Source: an uncultured Prochlorococcus sp. | Lineage (GTDB): Bacteria > Cyanobacteriota > Cyanobacteriia > PCC-6307 > Cyanobiaceae | Assembly: GCA_902595175.1 (NCBI GenBank) | Contig: CACJPB010000001.1 | Location: 62,001 to 126,000, forward strand | DNA length: 64,000 nucleotides | Reading direction: 5' to 3' | Shown: in pieces, positions 17,954 to 27,908 of the stretch | Layout of the letters: each line of letters opens with the position of its first letter | How positions within the stretch are numbered: position 1 is the stretch's first letter | Notes under the pieces: generated by a model | Seen by the model: only the letters and a program-made list of their open reading frames with translations | Told to the model about the DNA's origin: nothing | The model's database searches: none | Made by a program: the position numbers and the translations under genes

Positions 17954-19177
17954 ATGAATAAGTTTCCAAGGAGTGCTTATGTGCACATTCCTTTTTGCCA
18001 CAGAAGATGTTTTTATTGTGATTTTGCAGTTATTCCACTAGGAAACAACGTTGAAACTTTAAAAGGTTATGGAAGCAAAACTGTTCAAGAGTATTTGCAA
18101 TTTTTATATAAAGAAATATTGTCAATTAAGCATAAATCACCTCTCTCAACGATTTATATAGGAGGTGGTACGCCATCAATTTTAGATCCTACACAAATAA
18201 AAGAATTAATTCATCTTTTTAAAGAAAATTATGGAATTGACTATGGGGCTGAAATCACTATGGAGGTTGATCCAGCTAGTTTTACTCAAGATGATCTTTA
18301 TGGATTCATAAATGCTGGAATAAATAGGTTTAGTCTTGGAGTACAAAGTTTTAATAATCAGATTCTTCAAAAGTCGGGAAGGCGCCATTTGGGAGAAGAT
18401 GCAGAAAAATCTTGTTTATGGTTGAAGAGAGAATATGATTCTGGGTTAATAAAAAGCTGGAGTTTAGATTTAATTCAAAACTTGCCACTTAGTGGATTTA
18501 AAGAATGGCGTGATGACTTAAAAAAAGCAATAACATTTTCACCACCGCATCTATCTGTTTACGATCTAAATATTGAAAATGGGACTGCTTTTAAAAAATT
18601 AGTTAATTTAGGAAAATTAAAACTCCCAAGTGATGAAGAAGCTTTTAGAAATAGTGAATCAACCCATCTAATTTTAAAAAACTCAGGGTATTCAAGATAT
18701 GAAATCTCAAACTATTGCCTTCCGCGACATCAATCGAGACATAATAGAGTTTATTGGAGTGGTTTAGGCTGGTGGGGTTTTGGACAAGGTTCCACTAGTT
18801 CACCTTGGGGGGAAAAGTTAACTAGACCAAGAGTAAGTAAAGAATATAAAGAATGGGTAACTAGACAATACGAATTTAATTTGGATTCATCCCTAATTAA
18901 CAAGGATTTTGTCTATAAAGAACTTGATGAGAAAATAATGTTGGGATTAAGACTCAAAGAGGGTGTAGATATCAAAGAATTGTTTAAAGAACAAAACTGG
19001 GAAAACAAAAAATTTGAAAGCAACTTCATTAGATTACTTAAAGAATGGGAAAGATTTCTTGAAAGTGGTTTATTAGTGAGAAAAGGGAATAGATTCTTTT
19101 TAAGTGAGCCTAATGGAATGGAACTAAGCAATCAAGTTCTTGTTTCTATGTTTAAGTGGTGGGATGAGATTAATTAA
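17954..19177 (+). CDS. hemW: HemW-like radical SAM protein
   Basis: Radical SAM enzyme family formerly annotated as coproporphyrinogen III oxidase; biochemically studied members act as heme chaperones. The cluster motif is CHRRCFYC (C15, C19, C22), followed by IYIGGGTPS near residue 75 and GVQSFNNQILQKSGRRH. The C-terminal HemN-type domain (EKIMLGLRLKEGVD) is present. The length of 407 is normal. Its 3' end overlaps panB on the opposite strand by 8 bp. HemW is more likely than true HemN because the longer HemN N-terminus is absent. Confidence 0.92.
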   Translation: MNKFPRSAYVHIPFCHRRCFYCDFAVIPLGNNVETLKGYGSKTVQEYLQFLYKEILSIKHKSPLSTIYIGGGTPSILDPTQIKELIHLFKENYGIDYGAEITMEVDPASFTQDDLYGFINAGINRFSLGVQSFNNQILQKSGRRHLGEDAEKSCLWLKREYDSGLIKSWSLDLIQNLPLSGFKEWRDDLKKAITFSPPHLSVYDLNIENGTAFKKLVNLGKLKLPSDEEAFRNSESTHLILKNSGYSRYEISNYCLPRHQSRHNRVYWSGLGWWGFGQGSTSSPWGEKLTRPRVSKEYKEWVTRQYEFNLDSSLINKDFVYKELDEKIMLGLRLKEGVDIKELFKEQNWENKKFESNFIRLLKEWERFLESGLLVRKGNRFFLSEPNGMELSNQVLVSMFKWWDEIN

Positions 19178-19943
19178 GTCTTTCACAATCTACCCATTCT
19201 TTTAATTTATCCTTAAATAATTTCTTACCTTGGATAATTGGTTGGCAAAATGGTGGTTGATCATCATTGAGGCCTAACAAATCTGCAGTAACTCTTACTT
19301 GCCCATCGCAATAATTACCTGCACCTATACCTATTGTGGGAATTGTTAAAGAATTTTGTATTTCTTTAGCAAGCAAATCAGGAATATGTTCAAGAACTAT
19401 TGAAAAACATCCTAATTCCTCAAGGATTGAAGCATCTTTCTTGATTTTTTCTTGGCTTGCTAGGCTTTCTCCTTGTTTTCTTAATCCAATATTTAGATAG
19501 CTTTGTGGTGTAAGACCTATATGACCCATAACAGGAATTCCCATTCTTATTAATCTAGAAATAACTTTTTGTATTTCTGGTTCAGCTCCTTCTACTTTTA
19601 CCGCTTTTGCATATGTGCTCTGAATGATTTTCCCTGCATACTCAACAGCTTTATCCTCACCACATTGGTAAGTCAGAAAAGGCATATCTGAAACGACTAA
19701 AGGTTGTTCCTCAATTTTCTTCTTAAATCCTCTTGAAACTGCATTAGTATGATAAATTATGTTTTCTAAAGTTAATGGCAATGTTGATTTGTATCCTAAG
19801 CAGACCATTGCTAATGAATCTCCTACTAGTACGAGATCAACATTTGCTTGTTCTGCAATAGATCCTGATATGGAGTCCCATGCAGTTAGTGCAATGATTT
19901 TGCGAGATTTTTTTTTATAATTAACTAGGTCTGAGGGTAACAT
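19170..19943 (-). CDS. panB: 3-methyl-2-oxobutanoate hydroxymethyltransferase
   Basis: First committed step of pantothenate synthesis; transfers a hydroxymethyl group from methylene-tetrahydrofolate to ketoisovalerate. The metal-binding and substrate regions are visible: LVGDSLAMVCLGY near 38-50, VVSDMPF, KVEGAE and GHIGLTPQS. GIGAGNYCDGQV marks the C-terminal part. At 257 residues the length is standard. It is separated from the SRP RNA gene by under 50 bp. Confidence 0.96.
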   Translation of the reverse strand: MLPSDLVNYKKKSRKIIALTAWDSISGSIAEQANVDLVLVGDSLAMVCLGYKSTLPLTLENIIYHTNAVSRGFKKKIEEQPLVVSDMPFLTYQCGEDKAVEYAGKIIQSTYAKAVKVEGAEPEIQKVISRLIRMGIPVMGHIGLTPQSYLNIGLRKQGESLASQEKIKKDASILEELGCFSIVLEHIPDLLAKEIQNSLTIPTIGIGAGNYCDGQVRVTADLLGLNDDQPPFCQPIIQGKKLFKDKLKEWVDCERLN

Positions 19944-19990
19944 AATAAATTTTATGTATCTTTTTTAATCAAGAATTGCTAATATGTTTC

Positions 19991-20086
19991 TGACTCGGCC
20001 TTTCGCGGTTTTAACGCCTAAACCTGGTCAGGACCGGAAGGTAGCAGCCACAAGGGATGCTTGAGGCAGGCGAGATAACCGAGTCA
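19991..20086 (+). ncRNA. ffs: Signal recognition particle RNA, small bacterial type
   Basis: The universally conserved SRP domain IV sequence is present: the tetraloop hairpin region GTCAGGACCGGAAGGTAGCA. The two ends, TGACTCGG and CCGAGTCA, pair perfectly and set boundaries giving about 96 nt, the 4.5S size. A possible -10 element, TAATAT, lies just upstream. It is transcribed towards the ftsZ stop, 14 nt away, on the opposite strand. Confidence 0.95.
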
Positions 20087-20100
20087 CTCTATTTTACCTT

Positions 20101-21216
20101 TTAACCTATATCTTTTTTATTTTGCCTTAATCTCAAAAATTCAGGAATGCTGGCTCCCGACTCTTTATTATCGGAGTAATTATATAAAGGTTGATTAGAT
20201 AATCTGTTTTTTATTCTTTGCTGATTTAATGGTTGGGTTGTTTCAAATCCTGTGGCAATTACAGTAACTTGTATCTCCCCTTCCATTGCCTCATCTACAA
20301 CGGCACCAACAATAATATTTGCTTCTTGATCAACAACATCATAAATAATTTCAGATGCAGAGGTCATGTCTTCTAAAGTCATGTCTTTGCCACCAGTAAT
20401 ATTTATAACGCAGCCTTTAGCTCCATCAATTCTAGCTGCCTCTAACAAAGGACTATTCATTGCTGCCTGTGCTGCCTCTATAGCTCTCGATCTTCCTGAA
20501 CCTATACCTATTCCGAGGAGAGCCGTGCCAGCTTCAGTCATAACTGATCTTACGTCAGCAAAATCAACGTTAACTAATCCTGGGCAAGTAATTATGTCAC
20601 TTATGCCTTTGACTCCCATCCTTAGAACATCATCGGCATTCCTAAATGCTTCTTGAAGAGGAGCTCCTGCTATAACGTCTTTTAATCGGTCGTTTGGGAT
20701 CACTATAAGAGTATCAACGTTTTCAGCTAGTCTTGCAATCCCCTCCTCTGCTTGCCGCATTCTTCTTTTTCCTTCAAAAGAAAATGGTTTGGTAACTATA
20801 CCTACTGTTAGAGCCCCACTTTGTTTTGCTACTTCTGCAACAACGGGAGCTGCACCTGTGCCAGTTCCTCCACCCATTCCAGCGGCTATAAAAACTAGAT
20901 CAGATCCCTCTAAAGCTTGTTGAAGCTCTTCTTTTGATTCTTCGGCTGCTTTTTGCCCAATACTTGGATTACCTCCTGCACCTAAACCTCTAGTAAGGTT
21001 TTGTCCAAGTTGAACCCTACTTTCTGCAGAAGATTGAAGTAGGGCTTGTGCATCTGTATTAAGAACTCTAAATGAAACACCTTCTAAATCACTATTTATC
21101 ATTCTATTTACTGCATTACTGCCACCACCACCTACACCAATAACTTCTATTTTGGCATTTTGGCTTGGAAGGATTTCTCTCGATTGATCAAAGTTTGGAT
21201 TGTTACCGAAGCTCAT
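20101..21216 (-). CDS. ftsZ: Cell division protein FtsZ
   Basis: Tubulin-like GTPase that forms the division ring. The N-terminal [11 protein letters not shown] (29-39) and the tubulin signature GGGTGTG (115-121) are intact, and the catalytic T7-type loop [11 protein letters not shown] is present. A short variable linker ends in a C-terminal [11 protein letters not shown] peptide, which matches the conserved tail used to bind partner proteins. The length of 371 is normal. It is downstream of ftsQ and ddl on the same strand, with 179 bp upstream that may carry its own promoter. Confidence 0.98.
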   Translation of the reverse strand: MSFGNNPNFDQSREILPSQNAKIEVIGVGGGGSNAVNRMINSDLEGVSFRVLNTDAQALLQSSAESRVQLGQNLTRGLGAGGNPSIGQKAAEESKEELQQALEGSDLVFIAAGMGGGTGTGAAPVVAEVAKQSGALTVGIVTKPFSFEGKRRMRQAEEGIARLAENVDTLIVIPNDRLKDVIAGAPLQEAFRNADDVLRMGVKGISDIITCPGLVNVDFADVRSVMTEAGTALLGIGIGSGRSRAIEAAQAAMNSPLLEAARIDGAKGCVINITGGKDMTLEDMTSASEIIYDVVDQEANIIVGAVVDEAMEGEIQVTVIATGFETTQPLNQQRIKNRLSNQPLYNYSDNKESGASIPEFLRLRQNKKDIG

Positions 21217-21395
21217 CTCTTAATAGGGATCTATTACTAGTATTGGGTGCATTATGAACTTACTGCGCTCATCTGTAGGAATTTGTTGAGGAAAATCCTA
21301 AAAATATTTATTTATTAAATATTTTGTTTTGAATGCAAAACCCATATCAACACTACAATAATTAAAAAAAATTACTCAAAATCCTTTTTCAAATA

Positions 21396-22118
21396 TTAGG
21401 GTTTGAACACTTTTATTTTTGGTTTATCTGGATTAGTAAGATCAATACTATCTATTTTTTTTGAAAAGCTACTTTTCTTAAATTCATTTTTCAGATTATT
21501 GATTGTTTGTAATTGATAGTTGATTAAATTTGGCTTAAATCCTAAGAATATTTTTTTTAAATCTTTTTCCTCAATAGTTAGAAACCCATCGGATGAGAAA
21601 GTTATTTTAACTATCTCTAATTCATAATTTTCTAAAGCGATAAAAATGTCAGATAACATTTTTTTAAATTTTTCTTTCCATCCAAAAACTTCTATGTTTA
21701 ATTTGTTCAAAGTTTTTTTGTCTGCATTTTGTTTTTCGATAAAAATTCCCTCTTTATCAATAAAGCCTGATATTTTTTTTTCGTTTAAGATTCGTTCACC
21801 GTAAGCTATTGGGATTCTTGAATCAATATGAACTTTCAAACCAAAAGGAAATAATTCTCTATTTACTGAAACATTCTTTAGAGATAAATTTTGTTTTAAC
21901 TCTTTTTCTAACAAATTAGTTTTGACAAAAATTAATCGGATGGGGAATTTTAAAGATGAATTATTTATCACATCTTTCTGTGAAAATAATTCACTACCAG
22001 AAACCCTAATGTTCTTGATATCAACTTTTTTGAGAGTTTTAATACTTAATAAACTTGTTAAAAATAAAAATGAAATTAGAAAAAAAAAGCTTCTGTTTTT
22101 GATTTTTTTGGTTTTCAC
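21396..22118 (-). CDS. ftsQ: FtsQ/DivIB-type division protein
   Basis: Topology is bitopic: a short basic cytoplasmic tail, one transmembrane helix (about 11-28) and a periplasmic part beginning with a POTRA-like domain (VDIKNIRVSGSELFSQKDV). This fits FtsQ, which links FtsZ-side and periplasmic division proteins. The sequence is divergent and Lys-rich, so family membership is by domain layout and gene position. The start is GTG 22118, which overlaps the stop of the upstream gene as GTGA. The order ddl, unknown, ftsQ, ftsZ supports the call. Confidence 0.88.
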   Translation of the reverse strand: MKTKKIKNRSFFFLISFLFLTSLLSIKTLKKVDIKNIRVSGSELFSQKDVINNSSLKFPIRLIFVKTNLLEKELKQNLSLKNVSVNRELFPFGLKVHIDSRIPIAYGERILNEKKISGFIDKEGIFIEKQNADKKTLNKLNIEVFGWKEKFKKMLSDIFIALENYELEIVKITFSSDGFLTIEEKDLKKIFLGFKPNLINYQLQTINNLKNEFKKSSFSKKIDSIDLTNPDKPKIKVFKP

Positions 22119-22525
22119 AAGTCACATCTAGCTTTTTCCATCAATTGATCCATCCATTCTCTTGCTTGCTCTGCATCTGAAAAAGGTACATCCATCTCTT
22201 TCCCGTCACCTACTAATCTCAACCTGCACTTACCTTGAGACTCATTTGTTAGAGGAGCTTCTCCTGAAGTTAGTGCCATTAATTCAACTAACTCTAGTTT
22301 TTTGATTATAAAAGTATCTTTTTCTTCAAATTTACCAGCTTCAAATGCGCTCCATCTTAACTCCCCATCTTTTAAGGAGGCTGCACCTGAACTATCTAAC
22401 TTGCATAGTTCAGAATCACTCGCCCAACTTCTAAAAAGATTTTGCCTTCTTCTTTCTAACCATCCAAGCGCAGTTAATAAAATGAAGATTAAAAGTAATG
22501 GTAACCAAAGAAGTCCATGCAACAT
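22115..22525 (-). CDS. Conserved hypothetical, single-TM, in the ddl-ftsQ cluster
   Basis: A 136-residue product with one N-terminal hydrophobic helix (LLWLPLLLIFILLTALGWL), then a basic ERRRQ stop-transfer and a soluble domain with KLELVELMALTSGEAPLT and DAEQAREWMDQLM. Composition is less AT-driven than its neighbours, with more Ala and Leu, which suggests real constraint. The soluble part probably lies in the cytoplasm. It overlaps ftsQ by 4 bp and follows ddl by 10 nt, so it is embedded in a division/wall operon. The function is unknown. Confidence 0.82.
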   Translation of the reverse strand: MLHGLLWLPLLLIFILLTALGWLERRRQNLFRSWASDSELCKLDSSGAASLKDGELRWSAFEAGKFEEKDTFIIKKLELVELMALTSGEAPLTNESQGKCRLRLVGDGKEMDVPFSDAEQAREWMDQLMEKARCDL

Positions 22526-22535
22526 TTGATTTAAA

Positions 22536-23603
22536 TTACAAATCTAAAGATATATCTACCAGTTTAGCCACAAGTTGTTCAATTTTTAAACCTGAAGCTT
22601 TCCAAAGCATTGGGAACATACTATTTTTTGTAAAACCAGGAATTGTATTTATTTCATTTAAAAAAATTTTATTTGAAGATTTTTCTAAAAAGAAATCTAC
22701 TCTTGCAAAACCGAAAATATTTAGTGCTCTACAACTTTTTATAGCGATTTCTTTAATTTCTTTTGAGATTTTAGAATCTATTTCGGCTGGGATAATTATT
22801 TTGTTATTTGAGTGATATTTTGAATTGTAATCATACCAATCACTTTCGTAATTAACTTCACCTATCTCGGAGGTTAAGAGTTTTGAATTCCCAATTATTC
22901 CGCATTCAATCTCCCTTACCTCTAAACCTTCCTCTATTAAGATTCTTGGATCTATTCCCCGAGCTTTTTCTAATGCTGGTATTATTTCTGATTCATTTAT
23001 GACTTTGGAGATACCAAGAGATGATCCGGAGTTCGATGGTTTAACAAAAACAGGAAAATTTAATTTTTTTAAGATTTCATGAATTAACTCATTTTTTACT
23101 TCCACATCGTTGAGATCTTGATTCTGAAAAACTAGATAATTAACTTGCGGAAGTTTAAGATTTGAGAAAATTGTTTTCATCAATATTTTATCCATTCCAA
23201 GTGCAGAGCCTATAATTCCACATCCAACAAAAGGTTTCTTTGTGAATCTCAGTAAGCCATGAATTGATCCGTCTTCTCCATTAATTCCATGTAAAAGAGG
23301 AAACCAAACATCAACATTTTGAAATTCAACTCCGTCTAGGAAGTTAATTTTTTCTTGATTGAAAATTTGTGTTTTTGTTGTGTTGTTGTTTTGTGATTCA
23401 GCAATTAGGATTTTTTCTGAACTATCACTATCAAGCCAATCTCCATATTTGTTTATGTAAAAAGCTTTTACTGTAAAGCGCTCTTTGTTTATTTCTGATT
23501 TAAATGCTTGAAAGACTGTTTTTGCAGAGGATATCGATACTTCATGTTCATTAGAATTACCACCAAATATTAACCCAATACATTTTTTCTTTCCCCCAAT
23601 CAT
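22536..23603 (-). CDS. ddl: D-alanine--D-alanine ligase
   Basis: ATP-grasp enzyme that makes the D-Ala-D-Ala dipeptide for peptidoglycan. The N-terminal GGNSNEHEVSISSA motif (about 14-27), PLLHGINGEDGSIHGLL and the ATP-binding FVKPSNSGSSLGISK are all present, as is the metal-binding FLNEINTIPGFT near the end. The length of 355 is normal. It lies 9 nt after miaB and leads into the ftsQ-ftsZ genes. Confidence 0.97.
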   Translation of the reverse strand: MIGGKKKCIGLIFGGNSNEHEVSISSAKTVFQAFKSEINKERFTVKAFYINKYGDWLDSDSSEKILIAESQNNNTTKTQIFNQEKINFLDGVEFQNVDVWFPLLHGINGEDGSIHGLLRFTKKPFVGCGIIGSALGMDKILMKTIFSNLKLPQVNYLVFQNQDLNDVEVKNELIHEILKKLNFPVFVKPSNSGSSLGISKVINESEIIPALEKARGIDPRILIEEGLEVREIECGIIGNSKLLTSEIGEVNYESDWYDYNSKYHSNNKIIIPAEIDSKISKEIKEIAIKSCRALNIFGFARVDFFLEKSSNKIFLNEINTIPGFTKNSMFPMLWKASGLKIEQLVAKLVDISLDL

Positions 23604-23612
23604 TTAAAAAAA

Positions 23613-25007
23613 TTATAGATAAAGTTCGCCTGTTAAAGAGAAAGGTCTTGCTTCATTAATTCTGACATCTATCTCATCTCCCAATGAAAAATTAAAGTCA
23701 ATATTTTTTGGAATCTCTACGAAAGTTAGTCTATTTGTTCTAGTTCTACCCATAATTTGTGAGGAATTTTTTGGATTTAAACCCTCAATTAAAACGCTTT
23801 CTATATTATTAATGTATCTTTTGTTTCTGCTCCTAGCAGTTTTCTCGACCAAATCATTAATTTCTTGCAATCTAGCTTTTTTCACCTCTTCTGAAAGTTG
23901 ATTCGACCAAACTGCCGCAGGCGTATTTGGTCTTGGAGAGTATGCTGCTGTATTTACTTGATCAAAGCCAATTTCTGTTATTAGCTTTAACGTATCTTGG
24001 TATTGTTTTTCGGTTTCTCCTGGGAATGCAACTATTGCGTCAGCTGTGATTGATGCATCTGGCATTAATGATCTTATATTCTCGATAATATTTTTATACT
24101 TTTTGATAGTGTATCCTCTGGACATTTGCTTTAAAATCTCATCATTTCCACTTTGGAAAGGAATATGGAAATGTTCACAGACTTTATCAAGTTCATAACA
24201 AGCATGAATCAACCTTTTTGAAAAATATCTTGGATGACTAGTAGCAAATCTTATTCTGCGAATTCCTTTAACATCATGAATATAATATAAAAGATCAGTT
24301 AAAGTATTCTCTTTTCTCCCCTCTTTTGTAGTTCCTGGAAGGTCTCTACCATAAGCATCAATGTTCTGACCCAAAAGAGTAATTTCTTTAAAATTATCAT
24401 CAGCTAATTTTTGGATCTCACTTTTTATCGCATTTGGATATCTTGATTGCTCTTTTCCTCTTACAGAGGGGACTACACAATATGAACATCTTTCATTACA
24501 TCCATAAATAATATTAACCCAGCCACAAATAGAGCTTTCTCTTCTGGCACTAGTTATGTCTTCAGAAATGAAGTTTTCTTCTGTGGCAGCAACTTGATTT
24601 CCTAAATCAACTTTCCCCAGAAGATTCTCAAGATTATTTACGTGTTGAGGCCCCATAACTAGATCAAGTTCTGGGACTCTCCTTAGTAAAGACTCTCCCT
24701 CTTGCTGAGCAAGGCAACCTGCAACAACAAGTTTTAAACTAGGTGTTTTGTGCTTTCTTTTTGCTTGTCTCCCTAGAAAGCTATAGACTTTTTGCTCCGC
24801 ATTATCTCTGATTGTGCATGTATTGTACAAGACCAAATCCGCATTTAATTCATTATCTGCTCTGGTATATCCCATTTTCTCTAATGTACCAGCCATTCTC
24901 TCAGAATCAGCCTTGTTCATTTGGCATCCAAATGTGGTTATCCAATAACTACCAGTAGTTGAATTCTTTTGAAAAATTTTTTCGTCTGGTTTTGTGTTTG
25001 TTAGCAC
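23613..25007 (-). CDS. miaB: tRNA-2-methylthio-N6-dimethylallyladenosine synthase
   Basis: Radical SAM methylthiotransferase that modifies A37 of tRNAs reading UNN codons. It has the three expected parts: the UPF0004 domain with [13 protein letters not shown] and further cysteines, the radical SAM cluster motif CNERCSYC near residue 170, and a C-terminal TRAM domain. The start is GTG (MLTNTKPD). The length of 464 is standard. ddl follows after 9 nt, and tRNA-His lies just upstream on the same strand. Confidence 0.97.
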   Translation of the reverse strand: MLTNTKPDEKIFQKNSTTGSYWITTFGCQMNKADSERMAGTLEKMGYTRADNELNADLVLYNTCTIRDNAEQKVYSFLGRQAKRKHKTPSLKLVVAGCLAQQEGESLLRRVPELDLVMGPQHVNNLENLLGKVDLGNQVAATEENFISEDITSARRESSICGWVNIIYGCNERCSYCVVPSVRGKEQSRYPNAIKSEIQKLADDNFKEITLLGQNIDAYGRDLPGTTKEGRKENTLTDLLYYIHDVKGIRRIRFATSHPRYFSKRLIHACYELDKVCEHFHIPFQSGNDEILKQMSRGYTIKKYKNIIENIRSLMPDASITADAIVAFPGETEKQYQDTLKLITEIGFDQVNTAAYSPRPNTPAAVWSNQLSEEVKKARLQEINDLVEKTARSRNKRYINNIESVLIEGLNPKNSSQIMGRTRTNRLTFVEIPKNIDFNFSLGDEIDVRINEARPFSLTGELYL

Positions 25008-25079
25008 TTTGCTAGGAATTTTTTATGATTCTTTAATTCAAAATTACAATTTAAAAATTTTGCTGCAATTTTTTTTGAG

Positions 25080-25153
25080 GGCGAGCGAGGGGATTCGAAC
25101 CCCCGAATAGCGGCGCCACAAGCCGCTGCCTTAACCACTTGGCGACGCCCGCC
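25080..25153 (-). tRNA. tRNA-His (anticodon GTG)
   Basis: On the minus strand the cloverleaf has acceptor GCGGGCG/CGCTCGC, anticodon stem GCGGC/GCCGC and loop TTGTGGC (anticodon GTG), and T-arm GGGGG-TTCGAAT-CCCCT. The extra G at -1 opposite C73, the identity mark of tRNA-His, is encoded (G at 25153, C73 at 25080). CCA is not encoded. Confidence 0.97.
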
Positions 25154-25281
25154 TCACATTTATAAATTTAACAACTGAAGGGTAATTTTTCATAATTATT
25201 TTTATCTTTTAGCGAAATTTGAATTATTTTCTAATTCAGTAAAGTTTTCTTATGATTTAAAATAAAAGAAAATTTAAAAAT

Positions 25282-26517
25282 TTGAGTAATTCCGGCACAG
25301 CTGAGGTTCTTATTCCCAGAAGCCTTTGTTTAATAGAAGATATAGATAACCTCATTATCGATGTAGAGGATTTTTGTTCAGTTTCCATTAGTTGGGAAGA
25401 TGGATTTGTTTCTGAGTTAAAGCCTTTAAAAAATAAAATTACAAAACCAAAAAATATTTTATTCCCAAGATTTGTTGAAACGCATTCGCATTTTGATAAA
25501 TCTTTTACATGGGCAGACTTTCCTAATCTGGAATCAAACTACGGAGGAGCATTATCAGTAAATCTTGAAGAACATAAAACTAGAACTACAGATAAGGTTC
25601 TTGAAAGAGTTGAGAAATCATTAAAACTTGCCATAAAAAATGGATACCGAGCAATTAGAAGTCATATCGATACATACAAAGGTCAATCTATTGATATTTG
25701 GATTGAACTTTTTAAATTACAAAAAAAATTTTCATCTGAGTTGACTCTACAATACGTTGCTCTAGCTCCAGTGGAATTCTGGGATACAAGTGATGGAGAA
25801 GATTTGGCAAAAATATTTTCCTTTAATGGAGGTATTTTAGGAGGTGTTATTGTACCCCCTTTCAATAAAAAAAATGCAAGTAAATTTCTAGCAAAGATGC
25901 TTCTTCTTGCTAGTAAATATAAATTAGAAATTGATTTGCATATAGATGAATCAATTATTGAACCTGGAGCAGGAATAAAAGTTTTATTAGAAACAATAGA
26001 AAATTTAAAAATTAATAGTATTCCGATCACTTGTAGTCATTTGAGTAGTCTTATTTCTCTAAGTAATAGAGAGATTTTAAATTTAGGAGAAAAAATGGCC
26101 GAGAAAAATATTAAGGTTATTGCTTTACCCCTAACAAATTTTTGGCTGCTCAATCGAAGTAACAAATCTACTTCATTAAAAAGACCAGTTGCGCCAATAA
26201 AGCAATTACAAAAATCACATGTGGATGTATCTCTTGGTAGTGATAATGTTCAAGACCCTTGGTACCCATTTGGTAATTTTGACCCTTTTTATATGTTGTC
26301 TTGCTCGATGCCTATGCTTCAACTAAATCCCTGGGAGAGAATGACTCTATCTTCTATTTTTTTAGCTCCAAGTAGATTATTAAATTTAAAATGGGATGGT
26401 TTAATTAAAAAGGGTTGTCCTGCTGATTTTGTGATTTTAGATGCACAAAGATGGGCAGATGTTTTTTCGAGCAATTTAAAGAGAAAAGTATTTATAAACG
26501 GCGATTTATATTGCTAA
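25282..26517 (+). CDS. Cytosine-deaminase-like amidohydrolase
   Basis: Amidohydrolase-superfamily enzyme of the CodA type. The N-terminal metal motif reads THSHFDKSF (about residue 72), a second metal ligand is in DLHIDES, a third His is in CSHLSSL and the Asp ligand is in LGSDNVQDPWYPFG. This pattern is typical of cytosine/isoguanine or creatinine-type deaminases; the true substrate cannot be read. The start is TTG 25282 with no ATG nearby, which is uncertain. It is followed after 38 nt by a GlcD-like oxidase on the same strand, and the pair may form a small catabolic unit. Confidence 0.85.
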   Translation: MSNSGTAEVLIPRSLCLIEDIDNLIIDVEDFCSVSISWEDGFVSELKPLKNKITKPKNILFPRFVETHSHFDKSFTWADFPNLESNYGGALSVNLEEHKTRTTDKVLERVEKSLKLAIKNGYRAIRSHIDTYKGQSIDIWIELFKLQKKFSSELTLQYVALAPVEFWDTSDGEDLAKIFSFNGGILGGVIVPPFNKKNASKFLAKMLLLASKYKLEIDLHIDESIIEPGAGIKVLLETIENLKINSIPITCSHLSSLISLSNREILNLGEKMAEKNIKVIALPLTNFWLLNRSNKSTSLKRPVAPIKQLQKSHVDVSLGSDNVQDPWYPFGNFDPFYMLSCSMPMLQLNPWERMTLSSIFLAPSRLLNLKWDGLIKKGCPADFVILDAQRWADVFSSNLKRKVFINGDLYC

Positions 26518-26555
26518 TTGGCTAATTTATATACAAAGCATAAAATTTTTTATAA

Positions 26556-27908
26556 ATGATATCAAAACTTAAATTTATAGACAAATTTAGAGAAGTCAAA
26601 AACTTAGAGATCATTGAAAATAAATCCGAAGTAAAAAGACTTTCAAAAGATTTTTATAACTACTCTCCAATCCTTACTGAAAAATTAAACGAATGTATTG
26701 CTGATTTGGTGGTGAGACCTAGTGATCACAAAGCGGTAAAGGAAGTAGCAGAAATTTGTTGGGAATTATCTATCCCACTTACTTTAAGGGGTTCAGGTAC
26801 AGGTAATTATGGACAAGCTGTTCCATTATGTAAAGGAGTTGTAATGCAGATGAGTCAATTTAATAAGTTAGAAGAATTTGATCCAGATACAGGCTTTGTA
26901 AAAGTACAGTCTGGCTGTGTTATGGGAGATTTGAATAAACAATTAGAGAAATATGGGAGGGAATTGAGGTTACTTCCTAGTACTTGGAAAACTGCAACAA
27001 TTGGAGGTTTTATTGCAGGTGGATCAGGAGGTATTGGTTCCATTAGATGGGGCTTTTTAAGGGATCCAGGAAATCTTTTAGGTTTAGAGGCAGTAACGAT
27101 TAATGAAAAACCTGCATTATTAAAATTTGATGCTGAAGAATCCGAACCTCTTAATCATGCTTATGGGACTAATGGAATAATTACTTCTTTATTACTTGCT
27201 ACTGATATTAAACGTAAATGGTACTCATTAGTTATCGACTGTATTGAATTTGAAAAAACAATAGAAATATTAAAAACTCTCACTAGCGCAGCAATTAATC
27301 TGAAATTAGGAGCAATTCTTGAAGAAGAAATTGTAGATCAAATGCCAAAATGGTTTAAAGGTAAATCTAGAAGTCACAAGATATTAATACAATCTACCCT
27401 TGGAGGAATAAAAACCATCGAGCTTATTTGTAAAAAATTTAAAGTTGAATCTACCCTTCTTGGGGAAGAAGAAAAGCTCGTGAATGGAATTTCTGAAGTC
27501 GTATGGAATCATACAACTCTTCATATGAGGTCTAGGGATAAAAATTGGACGTATTTACAGATGCTTTTGCCTCTTAATAATGAACTAGAATTAATTAATT
27601 TTTTGAGAAAAAAATGGGGTAAAAAAGTTCTTTGGCATTTAGAGGCAGTTTCTCAACAAGGATCGCCGCGATTAGCCGCTTTGCCTGTATTAAAGTGGAA
27701 TGGGGCAGAAGAATTAAAAGAAATAATGGAAGATTGTAAGAAACTTGGTGCATTTATTTTTAATCCTCATGTTTTAACAGTTGAAGGAGGAGGCCTCGGA
27801 GTGGTGGATGCAGATCAAGTAAAAGCGAAATTAAGATTTGATCCTAAAGGGCTATTAAATCCAGGGAAATTGGAGGGTTGGGAAGTAAAAGAACAATTTA
27901 AAATTTAA
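26556..27908 (+). CDS. FAD-binding oxidase, GlcD-like
   Basis: A 450-residue protein with a PCMH-type FAD-binding domain: RGSGTGNYGQAVPLCKGVV near residues 82-100, then ATIGGFIAGGSGGIGS and DPGNLLG. The C-terminal half is the FAD-linked oxidase C domain, ending with RFDPKGLLNPGKLEG. This is the glycolate/lactate-dehydrogenase subunit type; the donor is unknown. No GlcE or GlcF partner is nearby. Its 3' end overlaps folC by 4 bp on the opposite strand. Confidence 0.88.
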   Translation: MISKLKFIDKFREVKNLEIIENKSEVKRLSKDFYNYSPILTEKLNECIADLVVRPSDHKAVKEVAEICWELSIPLTLRGSGTGNYGQAVPLCKGVVMQMSQFNKLEEFDPDTGFVKVQSGCVMGDLNKQLEKYGRELRLLPSTWKTATIGGFIAGGSGGIGSIRWGFLRDPGNLLGLEAVTINEKPALLKFDAEESEPLNHAYGTNGIITSLLLATDIKRKWYSLVIDCIEFEKTIEILKTLTSAAINLKLGAILEEEIVDQMPKWFKGKSRSHKILIQSTLGGIKTIELICKKFKVESTLLGEEEKLVNGISEVVWNHTTLHMRSRDKNWTYLQMLLPLNNELELINFLRKKWGKKVLWHLEAVSQQGSPRLAALPVLKWNGAEELKEIMEDCKKLGAFIFNPHVLTVEGGGLGVVDADQVKAKLRFDPKGLLNPGKLEGWEVKEQFKI

